Source: Culturomica sp. (GTDB lineage: Bacteria > Bacteroidota > Bacteroidia > Bacteroidales > Marinifilaceae). From it: a stretch of 38,667 bases of DNA. The stretch is taken from positions 1-38,667 of the forward strand of contig JAISHE010000058.1 in assembly GCA_031262745.1 (NCBI GenBank), written 5' to 3'. The notes beneath the pieces are model-generated. The model was not told the origin of the DNA. It did no database searches and saw nothing but the letters and a program-made list of their open reading frames with translations. Both the position numbers and the translations under genes were made by a program. Below, in pieces: positions 15,954 to 25,500 of the stretch; position 1 is the first letter of the stretch, and each line of letters starts with the position of its first letter.

Positions 15954-16508
15954 ATGAAAAAACTATTACTTTGTTTGGCGACGGCATTGATCGCCACAAC
16001 GGCAAGTGCTCAGCTTGTTCAGTCAACAACGGTGACTCGGGTTGCCAAAAAAACCAATGACTCCGGCATGTTCCTCGAACTTTCCGCAGGCTCAATGAAA
16101 GTGGAAGCAGAATATGAAGGAATAAACCTTAAAGCCAAAGTTCCGGGTACCGCACTGGGATTGGGTTTGGGCTACAGAAGAGTATTTACCGAATACGTTG
16201 CTTGGGATATTTTCGGATTGAACGCGCTTTCCAGCACCGAAGATATCGGTTCTTATCTCTATTTACAGGGGATTACTGCCGTGCGCGGAACATCTCCGGA
16301 GTTGTTTGCCGGCATGACAGCATTTGCCAGTGCCGGTGTGGGATACGGTCATGTGATAGATGGGGACGGGGGAGGACTGGCTTTCGACATAAAAATCGGT
16401 ATCAACCTCACCCCACGGGTCAATTTGGCTTTCCGGTACAATAGCCAAAGTTTACCGGATGACACGTCGGCAAAAGTAAGCGCATTCAATCTGGGTTTTA
16501 AATTCTAA
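15954..16508 (+). CDS. Outer-membrane beta-barrel protein
   Basis: 184 residues with signal peptide KKLLLCLATALIATTASA cut before QLV. The mature protein alternates hydrophobic and polar residues in short strands rich in Gly and Tyr (GTALGLGLGYRRVF, FASAGVGYGHV, INLTPRVNLAFRYN) and ends in the aromatic strand VSAFNLGFKF. That terminal Phe is the usual recognition signal for barrel assembly. The size fits an eight-stranded porin-like barrel. Its function is unknown; it is the middle gene of the three-gene secreted cluster. Confidence 0.75.
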   Translation: MKKLLLCLATALIATTASAQLVQSTTVTRVAKKTNDSGMFLELSAGSMKVEAEYEGINLKAKVPGTALGLGLGYRRVFTEYVAWDIFGLNALSSTEDIGSYLYLQGITAVRGTSPELFAGMTAFASAGVGYGHVIDGDGGGLAFDIKIGINLTPRVNLAFRYNSQSLPDDTSAKVSAFNLGFKF

Positions 16509-16538
16509 ATAACTGATTTTCAAAAGTATTTCTAATTC

Positions 16539-17240
16539 ATGAAAAAGACATTTCTTTTCCTTTTGACCGTATGGTTTTCTGTCGGTATGTCAAAAGCACA
16601 GCCGGCCGGCATTTACGGCTACACGATTGCCGATAATAAGGTTGTCGTCTCGGATCTGATCGAGTTTTCGGGATTGACCGATGAACAGATTTTTGTCAAT
16701 GCCCTGTTGTTTGCAATCGATCGGTTTACCGAAGAGGAAAGATTTGCAAAGATTGACTTTGAAAAACATCAGTTTACGGTAGATCGCTGTATCATATCGG
16801 AAAACTTAGAGGACACGCGCTATTATTATTCCATTGATTTCAAACTTTCCGAAGGAATGCTGACTTTTTGGGCGCGGAATATCTTCTACAAATCTTCCGA
16901 TCTGATTGCTTTGGGTAGCCCCAAAGGGGTTCCTTTTGAAAAACTGAACCCGGAGAAACGCCCCAAACAACAAGCCTATTTGGACGAGTTTTTAGCAGAA
17001 AACACAGCCTATATTCGGGAAATGACCGATGCCGTCCGTCGGAATGCAGGCGGCGAGGTGACTCATTGGACTGAAATAGCGACGGGTAAAGTCGTCAAAG
17101 GAATGAACGAAACCGAAGTGAAACTGATCTACGGCAAACCGCAACATACCAGCCTGTCGGGAGAACGTTGCCGGATGCTTTTCAAGAACAACATCGTTGT
17201 GATTTTGGAATCCGGAATTGTTTCCAATGTTATTAAATAA
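16539..17240 (+). CDS. Secreted DUF4468-type protein
   Basis: 233 residues, signal peptide ending SVGMSKA before QPAG. Residues about 35-125 (FVNALLFAIDRFTEEERFAKIDF, YYYSIDFKLSEGMLTFWARNI, with RCIISENLE between) look like DUF4468, a domain of unknown function common in secreted Bacteroidota proteins. The last 45 residues read KGMNETEVKLIYGKPQ followed by a short strand; that pattern is shared with SmpA/BamE-like envelope lipoproteins (GMTxxEVxxxxGxP). It closes the three-gene secreted cluster. Confidence 0.7.
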   Translation: MKKTFLFLLTVWFSVGMSKAQPAGIYGYTIADNKVVVSDLIEFSGLTDEQIFVNALLFAIDRFTEEERFAKIDFEKHQFTVDRCIISENLEDTRYYYSIDFKLSEGMLTFWARNIFYKSSDLIALGSPKGVPFEKLNPEKRPKQQAYLDEFLAENTAYIREMTDAVRRNAGGEVTHWTEIATGKVVKGMNETEVKLIYGKPQHTSLSGERCRMLFKNNIVVILESGIVSNVIK

Positions 17241-17296
17241 CAGAATGGGAATGACAGTTTGATATTTCTCCACAATTAAGACGGATCACTTTTCAG

Positions 17297-17329
17297 AAGG
17301 GGCTGCCCCGACTTTTGGGACAGCCCCTT
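17297..17329. terminator. Strong hairpin, terminator-like
   Basis: AAGGGGCTG (17297-17305) pairs with CAGCCCCTT (17321-17329), with additional CCC/GGG pairs inside. There is no long T-run on either side. It lies 57 bases after the DUF4468-type gene and before the FISUMP gene, separating the two transcripts. Confidence 0.6.
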
Positions 17330-17400
17330 GACCTAATCTTAGATACAAGATAGGTGCTTTTAATAGTAATAAAATATGTGAAACTTTTAAAATTACAAAG

Positions 17401-18168
17401 ATGAAATCAAATTTAATTTTAACAATCGTAGCAAGTGTATGTATGATGATTTTAGCAGCTTGCTCATCTGATAATGAGGTAAGTTTTGACTTTTCCACTT
17501 GCGGCGGAGATTTCACTGACAGTAGAGACGGTCAGGTTTATCCGACAGTTCAAATCGGCACCCAGTGTTGGATGAGTAAAAACATGAATATAGGCACGCG
17601 TGTAGACGGCTCTGATTACACCACTCATCAAACAGCGGGTATTCAAAAAATATGTTGTAATAATATAGCAAGCAATTGTGATACTTACGGCGGTCTTTAC
17701 AGTTGGGATGAAACTGTAAACGGAGAAAATTCGGGCAGTATCAAATATGTTAGCGGCAGTTCTACTGTGATTCAGGGTATTTGTCCTGACGGTTGGCATG
17801 TTCCGAGCGATGAAGAGTTTAAGACTTTGGAGATGCAACTCGGCATGTCTTCGTCAGATGCAAATGATTATGACTATTATCGTGGCACAGATCAGGGTCG
17901 TCAGTTAAAGAGTACAGATTTGTGGACATATTATTCTTCTTCCACTTCGGGCACTAACAGTAGTGGTTGGAGCGGGCGCCCGGGTGGCTACCGGAATTAC
18001 TCCGGTGGTACGTTCAACAGCGTTGGCACGTACGGAGGCTGGTGGTCGTCATCAGAGGGCAGTTCTTCCGGTGCGTGGTACCGGAGTCTGGATGGCAGCT
18101 ACGCTACAGTCTACCGTAACTACAACAATAAGTCGTACGGCTTCTCCGTCCGTTGTTTGCTGAATTAA
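17401..18168 (+). CDS. FISUMP-domain lipoprotein, candidate variable protein
   Basis: 255 residues with a lipobox: TIVASVCMMILAAC, lipidated cysteine followed by SSD. The rest is a FISUMP domain (TIGR02145), beginning DGQVYPTVQIGTQCWMSKNM, with ICPDGWHVPSDEEF in the middle and YGFSVRCL at the end. This fold is C-type-lectin/FGE-like. The last 70 codons (from about 17950) contain WWSSSEGSSSGAWYRSLDG and many Ser, Gly, Tyr and Asn residues. They are far richer in GC than the first two thirds of the gene. This region has the shape of a diversity-generating-retroelement variable region. No template repeat or reverse transcriptase is visible in the window. Confidence 0.85.
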   Translation: MKSNLILTIVASVCMMILAACSSDNEVSFDFSTCGGDFTDSRDGQVYPTVQIGTQCWMSKNMNIGTRVDGSDYTTHQTAGIQKICCNNIASNCDTYGGLYSWDETVNGENSGSIKYVSGSSTVIQGICPDGWHVPSDEEFKTLEMQLGMSSSDANDYDYYRGTDQGRQLKSTDLWTYYSSSTSGTNSSGWSGRPGGYRNYSGGTFNSVGTYGGWWSSSEGSSSGAWYRSLDGSYATVYRNYNNKSYGFSVRCLLN

Positions 18169-18538
18169 ATTCAATTACGAATTACGAGTAGCAGATGGAC
18201 TTTTGTCCGAGTGGATTAAACTTTTTATTAAGTGTTTGAGGTTTATGAAGCAAGAACGAAGTTCATTTGTGTGCGTATGCCATACGCCCGTACATCCGGA
18301 GGGTAATCCCGCAGGTCGCGCTTTGCTTGACACTGCGGTTATGCAAATGTCGCCTTTCAGGCGAGGGAGTCTACGACAGTTGTTCTGCGAATAGACCCAT
18401 TAGTCTACTAATTTTACGATTGAGTATATAAATTTTGGAGTTTAGTGGGCGACTACAAACAAAGGGGGTAATCATATTTGTTTTAGGGTCTTGTTTTATA
18501 AACACTTTTAATTATTTTTGCGAATAATACGTTAACAC
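18169..18538. other. Non-coding, locally GC-rich and structured region
   Basis: No convincing gene. GCGTATGCCATACGC is a perfect odd palindrome near 18275, followed by CCGCAG/CTGCGG and CGCCT/AGGCG stems up to about 18372. AGTCTAC occurs at about 18369 and again at about 18402. The section could be a structured RNA or a relic of the element that made the variable tail of the FISUMP gene. A promoter-like TTG (18491) with TATTTTTG (18513-18520) precedes the pseudogene at 18539. Confidence 0.35.
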
Positions 18539-19029
18539 ATGGAAATAGAAAACGTTTGGAATTTAAGGAAGTCATTCCTGAACATGAAGACTTGATGAAT
18601 ACAATTATTGCTTTCGCAAACGAGTTGAAAAAATACCCTCAGGTATCGTTTCGTTGGAAAGAAACCGGATTATTTTTTCAAGTGCAATTTGTAAAACTTG
18701 ACTACATGGCGGAGCAAGAGTTAGGGCAAGAGCAGGAGTTACAGCAGGAGCTACAGTAGGAGTTAGGGCAAGAGTTGCAGCAAGAGTTGGAAGCTCCTAC
18801 AATGTATTCCGAGATACTTCATAAAATGATAAAAACACCTCTTTCACGGAAAGAAATATCAGAAATACTTGGGCAGAAAAAAATATCAGGTCAGTTATAT
18901 AAAATATTATCGAAACTAATAGCCGACAAACTCATAGAAGATACTATTCCGGAGAATAAAAACCATCCGAAACAAAAACTCAGGATAACCAAGCGAGGTA
19001 TTGCATTTTTGGAATTATTGAAAAAATAG
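18539..19029 (+). pseudogene. Broken AlbA_2-type regulator with winged-helix end
   Basis: The remnant starts MEIEN at ATG 18539, then shifts by one base (one C missing near AACGTTTGG) into LEFKEVIPEHEDLMNTIIAF, the start of an AlbA_2 DNA-binding domain. After AN the sequence jumps to ELKKYPQVSFRWKETG, typical of the C-terminal part of such proteins, so most of the middle is deleted. A Gln-Glu repeat follows, with exact copies of GAGTTAGGGCAAGAG at 18718 and 18760. One CAG in it has become TAG (18757-18759). The last 75 residues form a winged helix (PLSRKEISEILGQKKISG, then KQKLRITKRGIAFLELLKK). Frameshift, internal deletion and stop make it non-functional, though the tail could be translated alone. 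Confidence 0.7.
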
Positions 19030-19113
19030 AGTTGACGGGAACGAAATTTTAAAATTTGTGGAAAAATATTATAAAGAAGAAAATATGCGACATACATTCC
19101 CTATTATGGATAA

Positions 19114-19186
19114 TCTTATTTGCAGAGTAAATACAAAAACACCATAACTTGCTGATTTTAAGATATTTCTTATTTGCAAAGTAAAT
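19114..19186 (+). repeat. Two 19-bp direct repeats
   Basis: TCTTATTTGCAGAGTAAAT (19114-19132) recurs as TCTTATTTGCAAAGTAAAT (19168-19186), 18 of 19 bases identical and 54 bp apart. They lie just before the RhuM gene. They may be regulator-binding sites or a small duplication left by an insertion. Confidence 0.5.
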
Positions 19187-19206
19187 CCATTACAACACAA
19201 ACGATC

Positions 19207-20235
19207 ATGCCCCAACACCCAACCACAGCCCCCAACCGATTGCCCGAAAAAACCAATCAGTTTATCATTTTCAAAACCGAAGATGGTGCAATTTCTATTG
19301 ATGTGCGTTTTGAAGATGAAAGCGTTTGGCTTACACAAGAACAAATGGGAATTTTGTTTGAAAGAGGACGTACCACTATTGTAGAACATATTAAGAATAT
19401 TTACGCTGAAAACGAGTTGATTGAAAGCGAAACGATGAGAAAAGTCGGAAATTCCGACAATTCTACCAAGCCTACGAATTTGTACAATTTAGATGTTATT
19501 ATTTCCGTAGGTTATCGTGTAAAATCGAAGAGAGGAACCCAGTTTCGCCAGTGGGCAACAAAGCACTTACATGAATTTATTCGCAAGGGCTTTACAATGG
19601 ACGATGAGCGATTGAAAAATCTCAGAGGCGGCAGTTATTGGCGTGAGTTGCTCGACAGAATTAGAGATATTCGCAGTAGCGAAAAACTGATTTACAGGCA
19701 AGTGCTCGATTTATACGCATTGAGCGTTGATTACGACCCGAAAGCAGACGAAACGCTTTTGTTTTTCAAAATCGTACAAAACAAGCTGCACTATGCGGCA
19801 CACGGCTATACGGCTTCGGAAGTGATTTATAACCGAGCCGATGCCGAAAAAGAGTTTATGGGACTTACCCATTTCAAAGGCGAGCAGGTAACAAAAAAAG
19901 ACACCGAAATTGCAAAAAATTATTTAAACGAAACAGAATTGAAAGTACTGAACAACATTGTTTCCGGTTATTTCGATTTTGCCGAAGCACGAGCCATTGA
20001 ACAACAAACAATGACCATGCAGGATTATATTCGGCAGTTAGATGCAATTATGTCGGCAGATGGGCGCAAACTGCTTGCCGATGCCGGCTCGGTTTCGCAC
20101 AGTCAAGCGATAGAAAAGGCACATACGGAATACAAAAAATATGTGCAAAAAACCTTATCGCCAATAGAACAGGAATACCTGAATACTATAAAAATGCTCT
20201 CCGACAAAGGGAAGAAGAGAAATCAGAAAAAATAA
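19207..20235 (+). CDS. rhuM: RhuM-family (virulence RhuM) protein
   Basis: 342 residues from ATG 19207 (MPQHPTTAPN). The N-terminal half carries SVWLTQEQMGILFERGRTTI, an HTH-like stretch, and NLYNLDVIISVGYRVKSKRG followed by QFRQWATKHLHEFIRKGF. The second half has FFKIVQNKLHYAAHGYTASE, VIYNRADAEKEFMGLTHFKG and LNETELKVLNNIVSGYFDFAE, which place it in the RhuM family with its Fic/Doc-like C-terminus. Such genes are common on accessory islands; the biochemical role is not settled. It shares the N-terminal module with the protein at 13585, but that one ends in a different domain. Confidence 0.9.
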   Translation: MPQHPTTAPNRLPEKTNQFIIFKTEDGAISIDVRFEDESVWLTQEQMGILFERGRTTIVEHIKNIYAENELIESETMRKVGNSDNSTKPTNLYNLDVIISVGYRVKSKRGTQFRQWATKHLHEFIRKGFTMDDERLKNLRGGSYWRELLDRIRDIRSSEKLIYRQVLDLYALSVDYDPKADETLLFFKIVQNKLHYAAHGYTASEVIYNRADAEKEFMGLTHFKGEQVTKKDTEIAKNYLNETELKVLNNIVSGYFDFAEARAIEQQTMTMQDYIRQLDAIMSADGRKLLADAGSVSHSQAIEKAHTEYKKYVQKTLSPIEQEYLNTIKMLSDKGKKRNQKK

Positions 20236-20274
20236 ACGACATCTTTAATTATGCCCAACACCAATCATAAGCTA

Positions 20275-21309
20275 ATGGAAAATATTGTATTTACGAATAA
20301 TGTAGCAACGGAATTGCAGGATGCGACAAACAGCACAGCACGCGAGGATATTTTTGTGCTCACCGACTGCAATACTTTGAAATACTGTATGCCTGTGATT
20401 GGTGAATTGGCTTTTAAAGAAACAAACGTAATCACCATACCCGCAAATGAAACGTCTAAAAATCTCGAAAGCGTTTCAAAGGTTTGGCTGACACTTTCCC
20501 AAAGGTTGGTACGCCGAAATTCTCTACTTATCAATTTGGGAGGTGGAATGATTTGCGACTTGGGAGGATTTGCCGCATCATGTTTCAAAAGAGGCATGCG
20601 TTACATCAATGTACCTACCACTCTACTTGCCCAAGTGGATGCCTCTGTGGGAGGTAAGACGGGTATTAATTTCAACGGTTTAAAAAACGAAATCGGCGTG
20701 TTTTCCCAAGCCGAAGCTATTATAATGGATACTGTTTTCTTCTCAACTCTCGACAAACGACAAATTCTTTCCGGCTACGGAGAGATGTTCAAACATGCCC
20801 TACTCGCAGGTTGCAGTGATTTAAAATCGCTTATGGAAATAAATCCTTTGCATGCCGAAAACGAATTCTTCCGGAAACCTATAAAACGTTCTTTGGAAAT
20901 CAAACAAAGTATAGTGAGTAAAGACCCGTTTGAAAAAGGTGAACGCAAATCATTGAATTTCGGACACACTGCCGGACATGCCATTGAAAGTTTTCGCATA
21001 CACGAAAATAAAGATCTCTACCACGGTGAAGCAGTTGCACACGGAATTATTATCGAGCTTTACCTTTCTATTATGAAATTAAATTTCGACTCGCAATTGT
21101 GTGAAGAGATAAAAACGTATTTACGTAGCATATTCAACATTGATTTTAACGGAATTAATGCCGAAAGTCTTTACAATCTCATGCTACACGATAAAAAGAA
21201 TACGGACGACGAAGTGAATTTTACACTCCTAAGCCGAGTGGGAGAATATAAAACGGATTGCTATTGTAGTAAAAAAGAGATAATTGATGCAATCGAACAC
21301 GCCAAATAA
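20275..21309 (+). CDS. aroB: 3-Dehydroquinate synthase
   Basis: 344 residues from ATG 20275 (MENIVFTNN); an in-frame ATG at 20251 would add eight residues. AroB turns DAHP into 3-dehydroquinate with NAD+ and a divalent metal. Conserved blocks are LINLGGGMICDLGGFAASCF, VPTTLLAQVDASVGGKTGIN, EMFKHALLAG, SLNFGHTAGHAIE with the metal-binding His, and YHGEAVAHGI. It overlaps aroA by 23 bases, so the two shikimate-pathway enzymes are translationally coupled. Confidence 0.96.
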   Translation: MENIVFTNNVATELQDATNSTAREDIFVLTDCNTLKYCMPVIGELAFKETNVITIPANETSKNLESVSKVWLTLSQRLVRRNSLLINLGGGMICDLGGFAASCFKRGMRYINVPTTLLAQVDASVGGKTGINFNGLKNEIGVFSQAEAIIMDTVFFSTLDKRQILSGYGEMFKHALLAGCSDLKSLMEINPLHAENEFFRKPIKRSLEIKQSIVSKDPFEKGERKSLNFGHTAGHAIESFRIHENKDLYHGEAVAHGIIIELYLSIMKLNFDSQLCEEIKTYLRSIFNIDFNGINAESLYNLMLHDKKNTDDEVNFTLLSRVGEYKTDCYCSKKEIIDAIEHAK

Positions 21310-22507
21310 TATACATTACGTCAGTCTACCGCTTTCAAAAAGCGTACTTAATAGAGTAGCAATCATAAAAGCTTTATGTGGGGATTTTGATAGTTTTACT
21401 CATTCGGATTCATGTGAGGATATCAACAATTTAGTGTCAGCATTGCAAAAAAGCATGCAACCGCATTCGGACAAAAATAAAAAATGTGTAATAAATGTTG
21501 GTAATTCAGGCACAGCAATGCGATTTCTCACGGCTAATCTCTCAATGAAAGAAGGTGAATATGTACTCACCGGATCGAAAAGGATAAAAGAACGTCCTGT
21601 TTTACCGCTTGTTGAGGCACTGAGGGAATTAGGAGCTACGATTGAGTATGCAGAACATGAAGGATTTTTTCCGCTACACATCACAGGCAAGCAACTCGAA
21701 GGTGGCAACGTAAAAATACGTAGCGACGTATCCAGCCAGTTCGTTTCTGCATTACTTTTAATTGCTCCCTACATGAAAAACGGCTTAAAATTGCAACTAA
21801 GCGGTTCACCTGTTTCCGAACCTTACATAAGCATGACTATCGAACTGATGAAAAGGTATGGAATATCTGTCAAACAGCATGCTATGCAAATAGAAATCAA
21901 GTCTTCGCACTACATAAATACGGATTTATATATCGAAGCCGATTGGACGGCAGCATCCTACTTTTATGAATTACTTTCAATATCTAAAAACGGTGAAATC
22001 AACATTTCGGGACTTCTGTTAAATAGTATCCAAGGTGATGCAATGCAAGTTCAACTGTGGGAAAAACTTGGTGTGAGCAGCAAGTCCACCGACGCCGGCG
22101 TAGTTTTGTTCAAAAACAACAGCCAAACTAAAAAACTGGAATATAACTTTATACAAATGCCTGATTTGGTTCAGACGTTTGCCGTGGCTTGTTGTCTAAA
22201 AGGCATTATATTCTCATTCTCGGGAGTATCAACACTTAGAACAAAGGAAACCGACAGAATACATGCCTTAATCACGGAACTTGGAAAACTCGGTTTTCAA
22301 CTAACTTACAGTAACGACAGCATATCATGGCAAGGAGAGCGTTCTCCAATTAAGTCGACAACAATCGAAACACATGGAGATCACCGTATGGCTATGGCAT
22401 TTGCTCCTGCTAAAATTCTTATACCGGATTTGAAAATAACCAATCCAAAAGTCGTTGAAAAATCTTTCCCCGACTTTTGGAATCAGTTAAATGCTTGTAT
22501 TATTTAG
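21287..22507 (+). CDS. aroA: 3-Phosphoshikimate 1-carboxyvinyltransferase (EPSP synthase)
   Basis: 406 residues. The enzyme joins shikimate 3-phosphate and phosphoenolpyruvate, the sixth shikimate-pathway step. LPLSKSVLNR at the N-terminus holds the catalytic Lys, Ser and Arg. Further motifs are GNSGTAMRFLTA, SDVSSQFVSALLL, RTKETDRI and HGDHRMAMAFAPA. ATG 21287 lies inside the end of aroB. The stop codon overlaps the convergent lamin-tail gene by eight bases, leaving no room for a separate terminator. Confidence 0.96.
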   Translation: MQSNTPNNIHYVSLPLSKSVLNRVAIIKALCGDFDSFTHSDSCEDINNLVSALQKSMQPHSDKNKKCVINVGNSGTAMRFLTANLSMKEGEYVLTGSKRIKERPVLPLVEALRELGATIEYAEHEGFFPLHITGKQLEGGNVKIRSDVSSQFVSALLLIAPYMKNGLKLQLSGSPVSEPYISMTIELMKRYGISVKQHAMQIEIKSSHYINTDLYIEADWTAASYFYELLSISKNGEINISGLLLNSIQGDAMQVQLWEKLGVSSKSTDAGVVLFKNNSQTKKLEYNFIQMPDLVQTFAVACCLKGIIFSFSGVSTLRTKETDRIHALITELGKLGFQLTYSNDSISWQGERSPIKSTTIETHGDHRMAMAFAPAKILIPDLKITNPKVVEKSFPDFWNQLNACII

Positions 22508-25500
22508 ACAAAACACAAGCCTTTCTATCTATTCTGTGCCTACCACCGGATTCAAGGATATCCACATAAATTACATAAATGCCGGCAGGCATAAGATTTC
22601 CTTGTGCATTTGTCCCATCCCATGCAAATGAAATTTTTGAATGAGCCGGTAATCCGTTTGTAATTTCTTTTACCAAAATCCCATAAGAATTATAAATAAG
22701 TAATTTCACACTAAAATCCGTTTCCGGAAGTTCAATTACTATTTGTAATTCATCTTCAAAACCATTTCCGTCGGGTGTAAAAACCTCAGGCTCACGTTGT
22801 AAATAATTACTTTCAGTAAAAGATTGTATTTCGTTTATCGTCAAACTACTACGATTTGACATGCCGGGACTTGCAAAACCACTTTCTTCATCACCCGCAG
22901 CAGATGTCCAAGCTGCCGGATCGGAAGTTGGTAAAGTATAAGAAATTCTTTCCAACGACACGTTTTTCGTATTTGTGAGCATGCTATTATGCAATTTATT
23001 ACTGTAAGAAAATTCATCAATCACTACGCCTGACCTGTTTAAAACAACAATGGTACCGGAAGTATTGGAGTAGGAAAGTCGATTTGCCGTTACGTAATAA
23101 TTGGTCGGATCATTATAAGTAAAATTTGAAAGGATATCTTCCGGACTATAACATGCCCATATCAAGCCATTGGCATATACTTCTTCAGCAATGCTACTTA
23201 AATTTTTCTTATCGGTGATGCTTCCGGACGAATTTCGCTTGGCAATCCACAAATCACTCACTAAAAATGTTTTATCACTCACATTTAACAGTTCAACAAA
23301 TTCCGCATTAGTCGGATCCGCATCAAATAAAAGTTCATTTATAAGTATATCACCAACCTGAGGTTCAGGATATTGGAAAAGTTTTATCTGAGTTTCCTCC
23401 ATCTTGTTGCCATTCAAATCACGAATATCCTTAACAGTAAGAATATACTCAACACCTTTTTCCGGTGCATCATCAAATATCAATTGTACATTAAGTCCTT
23501 GTACAACAACACTATCAGGATGTCCGTAAGAATGATCAAGAGAATAGTTGTTAGTATTACGCACATCTTGCGAATATAGAGGTTCGCTAAAATAAAGCGT
23601 TATATTATCACAAAAACAGAAAGAAATAATCTCAGGAGCTACGGAATCAGGACAATTATAGTAAACAGAATTGACTTCACCCGGTGTGCCTCCCTTAGGA
23701 TCCTGAGATTCATACCAGTCTAACTGAGATGAATACAAATTCTCCGGATACATCTTTTCTAAAGAATAACCTCCGGTTTTACGTTTGCTTTCATCTCTCA
23801 CCCAACTCGCAAGGTAATTCACAGAATCCAAAACAGTTCCGTTCTTGTTTTTCAATACAATATCGGCACCTGCATCGATCAAACTAAAATTTTTCATCCT
23901 ATGTGTTCTACCGTATTCCTCCAAAAGAGCAATATTACTACCGCCAAGAAGCAAATAACCATTCCCATCAATCGTATCACAAATAATGTCATCACGTTCT
24001 CCTCTATCATAAAAAAATATACTGTCAAGCAACAACGGATAATCTCTAATATTAAGTAATTCAAGATATTCTACCTTAGGTAAAATCATTCCGTCGGAAG
24101 GCTTATACATTATTTCATTCAAAACAATATCACCATAACCGGCAATAGAAAGACAAGAAAATTCATTAACGGAAGCGTCTATCACGTTACCGACAACATC
24201 TTCAAGTTCTTTAATATCAAGGATATAATTACCGGTAATAAAATTAGAATAAAGCAAAACAACGCTACTATCGGCGTTGGTAACAATTATACTGTCAATA
24301 GGATAAGCAACAGAATCTCGAAAAAGCGAATAATTTTCATGTAAAACGGCAACTTCTTTTTTCAAAGGACATGGATAATACATTTTAAGCATGCGATTAT
24401 CAACTACTTCCATTGATAACATTTTCCTTTCCGTCATACCGGACAAAAACGAAACATCATCTAATCTCAATTTATCTGAATATGAGGCTGTTGAATTCCG
24501 AAATAACAAACCGGAATAGAAATCACCTTCTTCAAATTCATCACCAAGCGGCTCACATAATTTCGATAATAAACGAGTTTCCCCTTTGGACGGATACATT
24601 GAAATCTCCCAAAAACCGGATGTAAGATAAACTATTTTTACACTATATTCCTCATTTTCATACCATTTCCTACCACCAATCCAAAGCGTATCTTTTGTAT
24701 TCTTCACATCTTTAATCAACATCGGCAAGTCGGTTTTGGAATCGGTTGTAAAATACAATGCTTTATAGTATTGATTGTTCAAACTATCGGACAAAAGAAA
24801 ATAGCGGAAATAATTAGTTGACGAAGGCGACCAATCACCTATTGCAATGCTGAAATTCCATTCGTAGCAACGTTTTGAGCCGAATGAAACAGGAAAATGT
24901 TTCATAAAAAAGGTCGTACTCGAACCGGAACTTACTGCATGCCTCAACCAACCGTCATCAATTGACCAATTTTCACTTCCGTACCAATCATCAGGCATAT
25001 TGTCAAAATTCTCCGAATAAACTATTTCCGGTGAAACGCCAAGAATATTAACCGTATCATAATCTCCTATAACGATTTGATAATTATCATTTTCTTCCAA
25101 ATCAAGCTGCACTTTCTTAATTCCTTCAACTTCCGTTGAAAATTTCTTATACTGTTGATTATCCTTATAAATAAGTATATCCGTTTTCACAACAGTATCC
25201 TTGTCAATATTGCCAAAATCATCACAATTAGCAAGATACAACGTATTTTCTCTCTGCCAAAAAAGATTATAATCCAATGTACGAGTTCGTCTCAATTTAA
25301 TATCCAAAGAAATTTCAGGCAATTGACAAATGTTTTTCACGTCGATAGTTTCACTATTTTCGGCATAATCAATTGTACTAATCTCTAATTTCAACGATTT
25401 TCGGTCTTCCACAAAATACTTTTGAATAATTAATTCAATCTCAAACATGCAACTATCCTGAGCTAAAACGCTTAGCAAGCCGTTACGATTATAAAAACGT

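Noticed and set aside
17963..18163. Plus-strand frame in the variable tail of the FISUMP gene
   Set aside because: It is an out-of-frame reading of GC-rich codons that start inside the FISUMP gene.
18203..18394. 63-codon frame downstream of the FISUMP gene
   Set aside because: Composition and lack of any motif suggest chance; the DNA there is dominated by stems.
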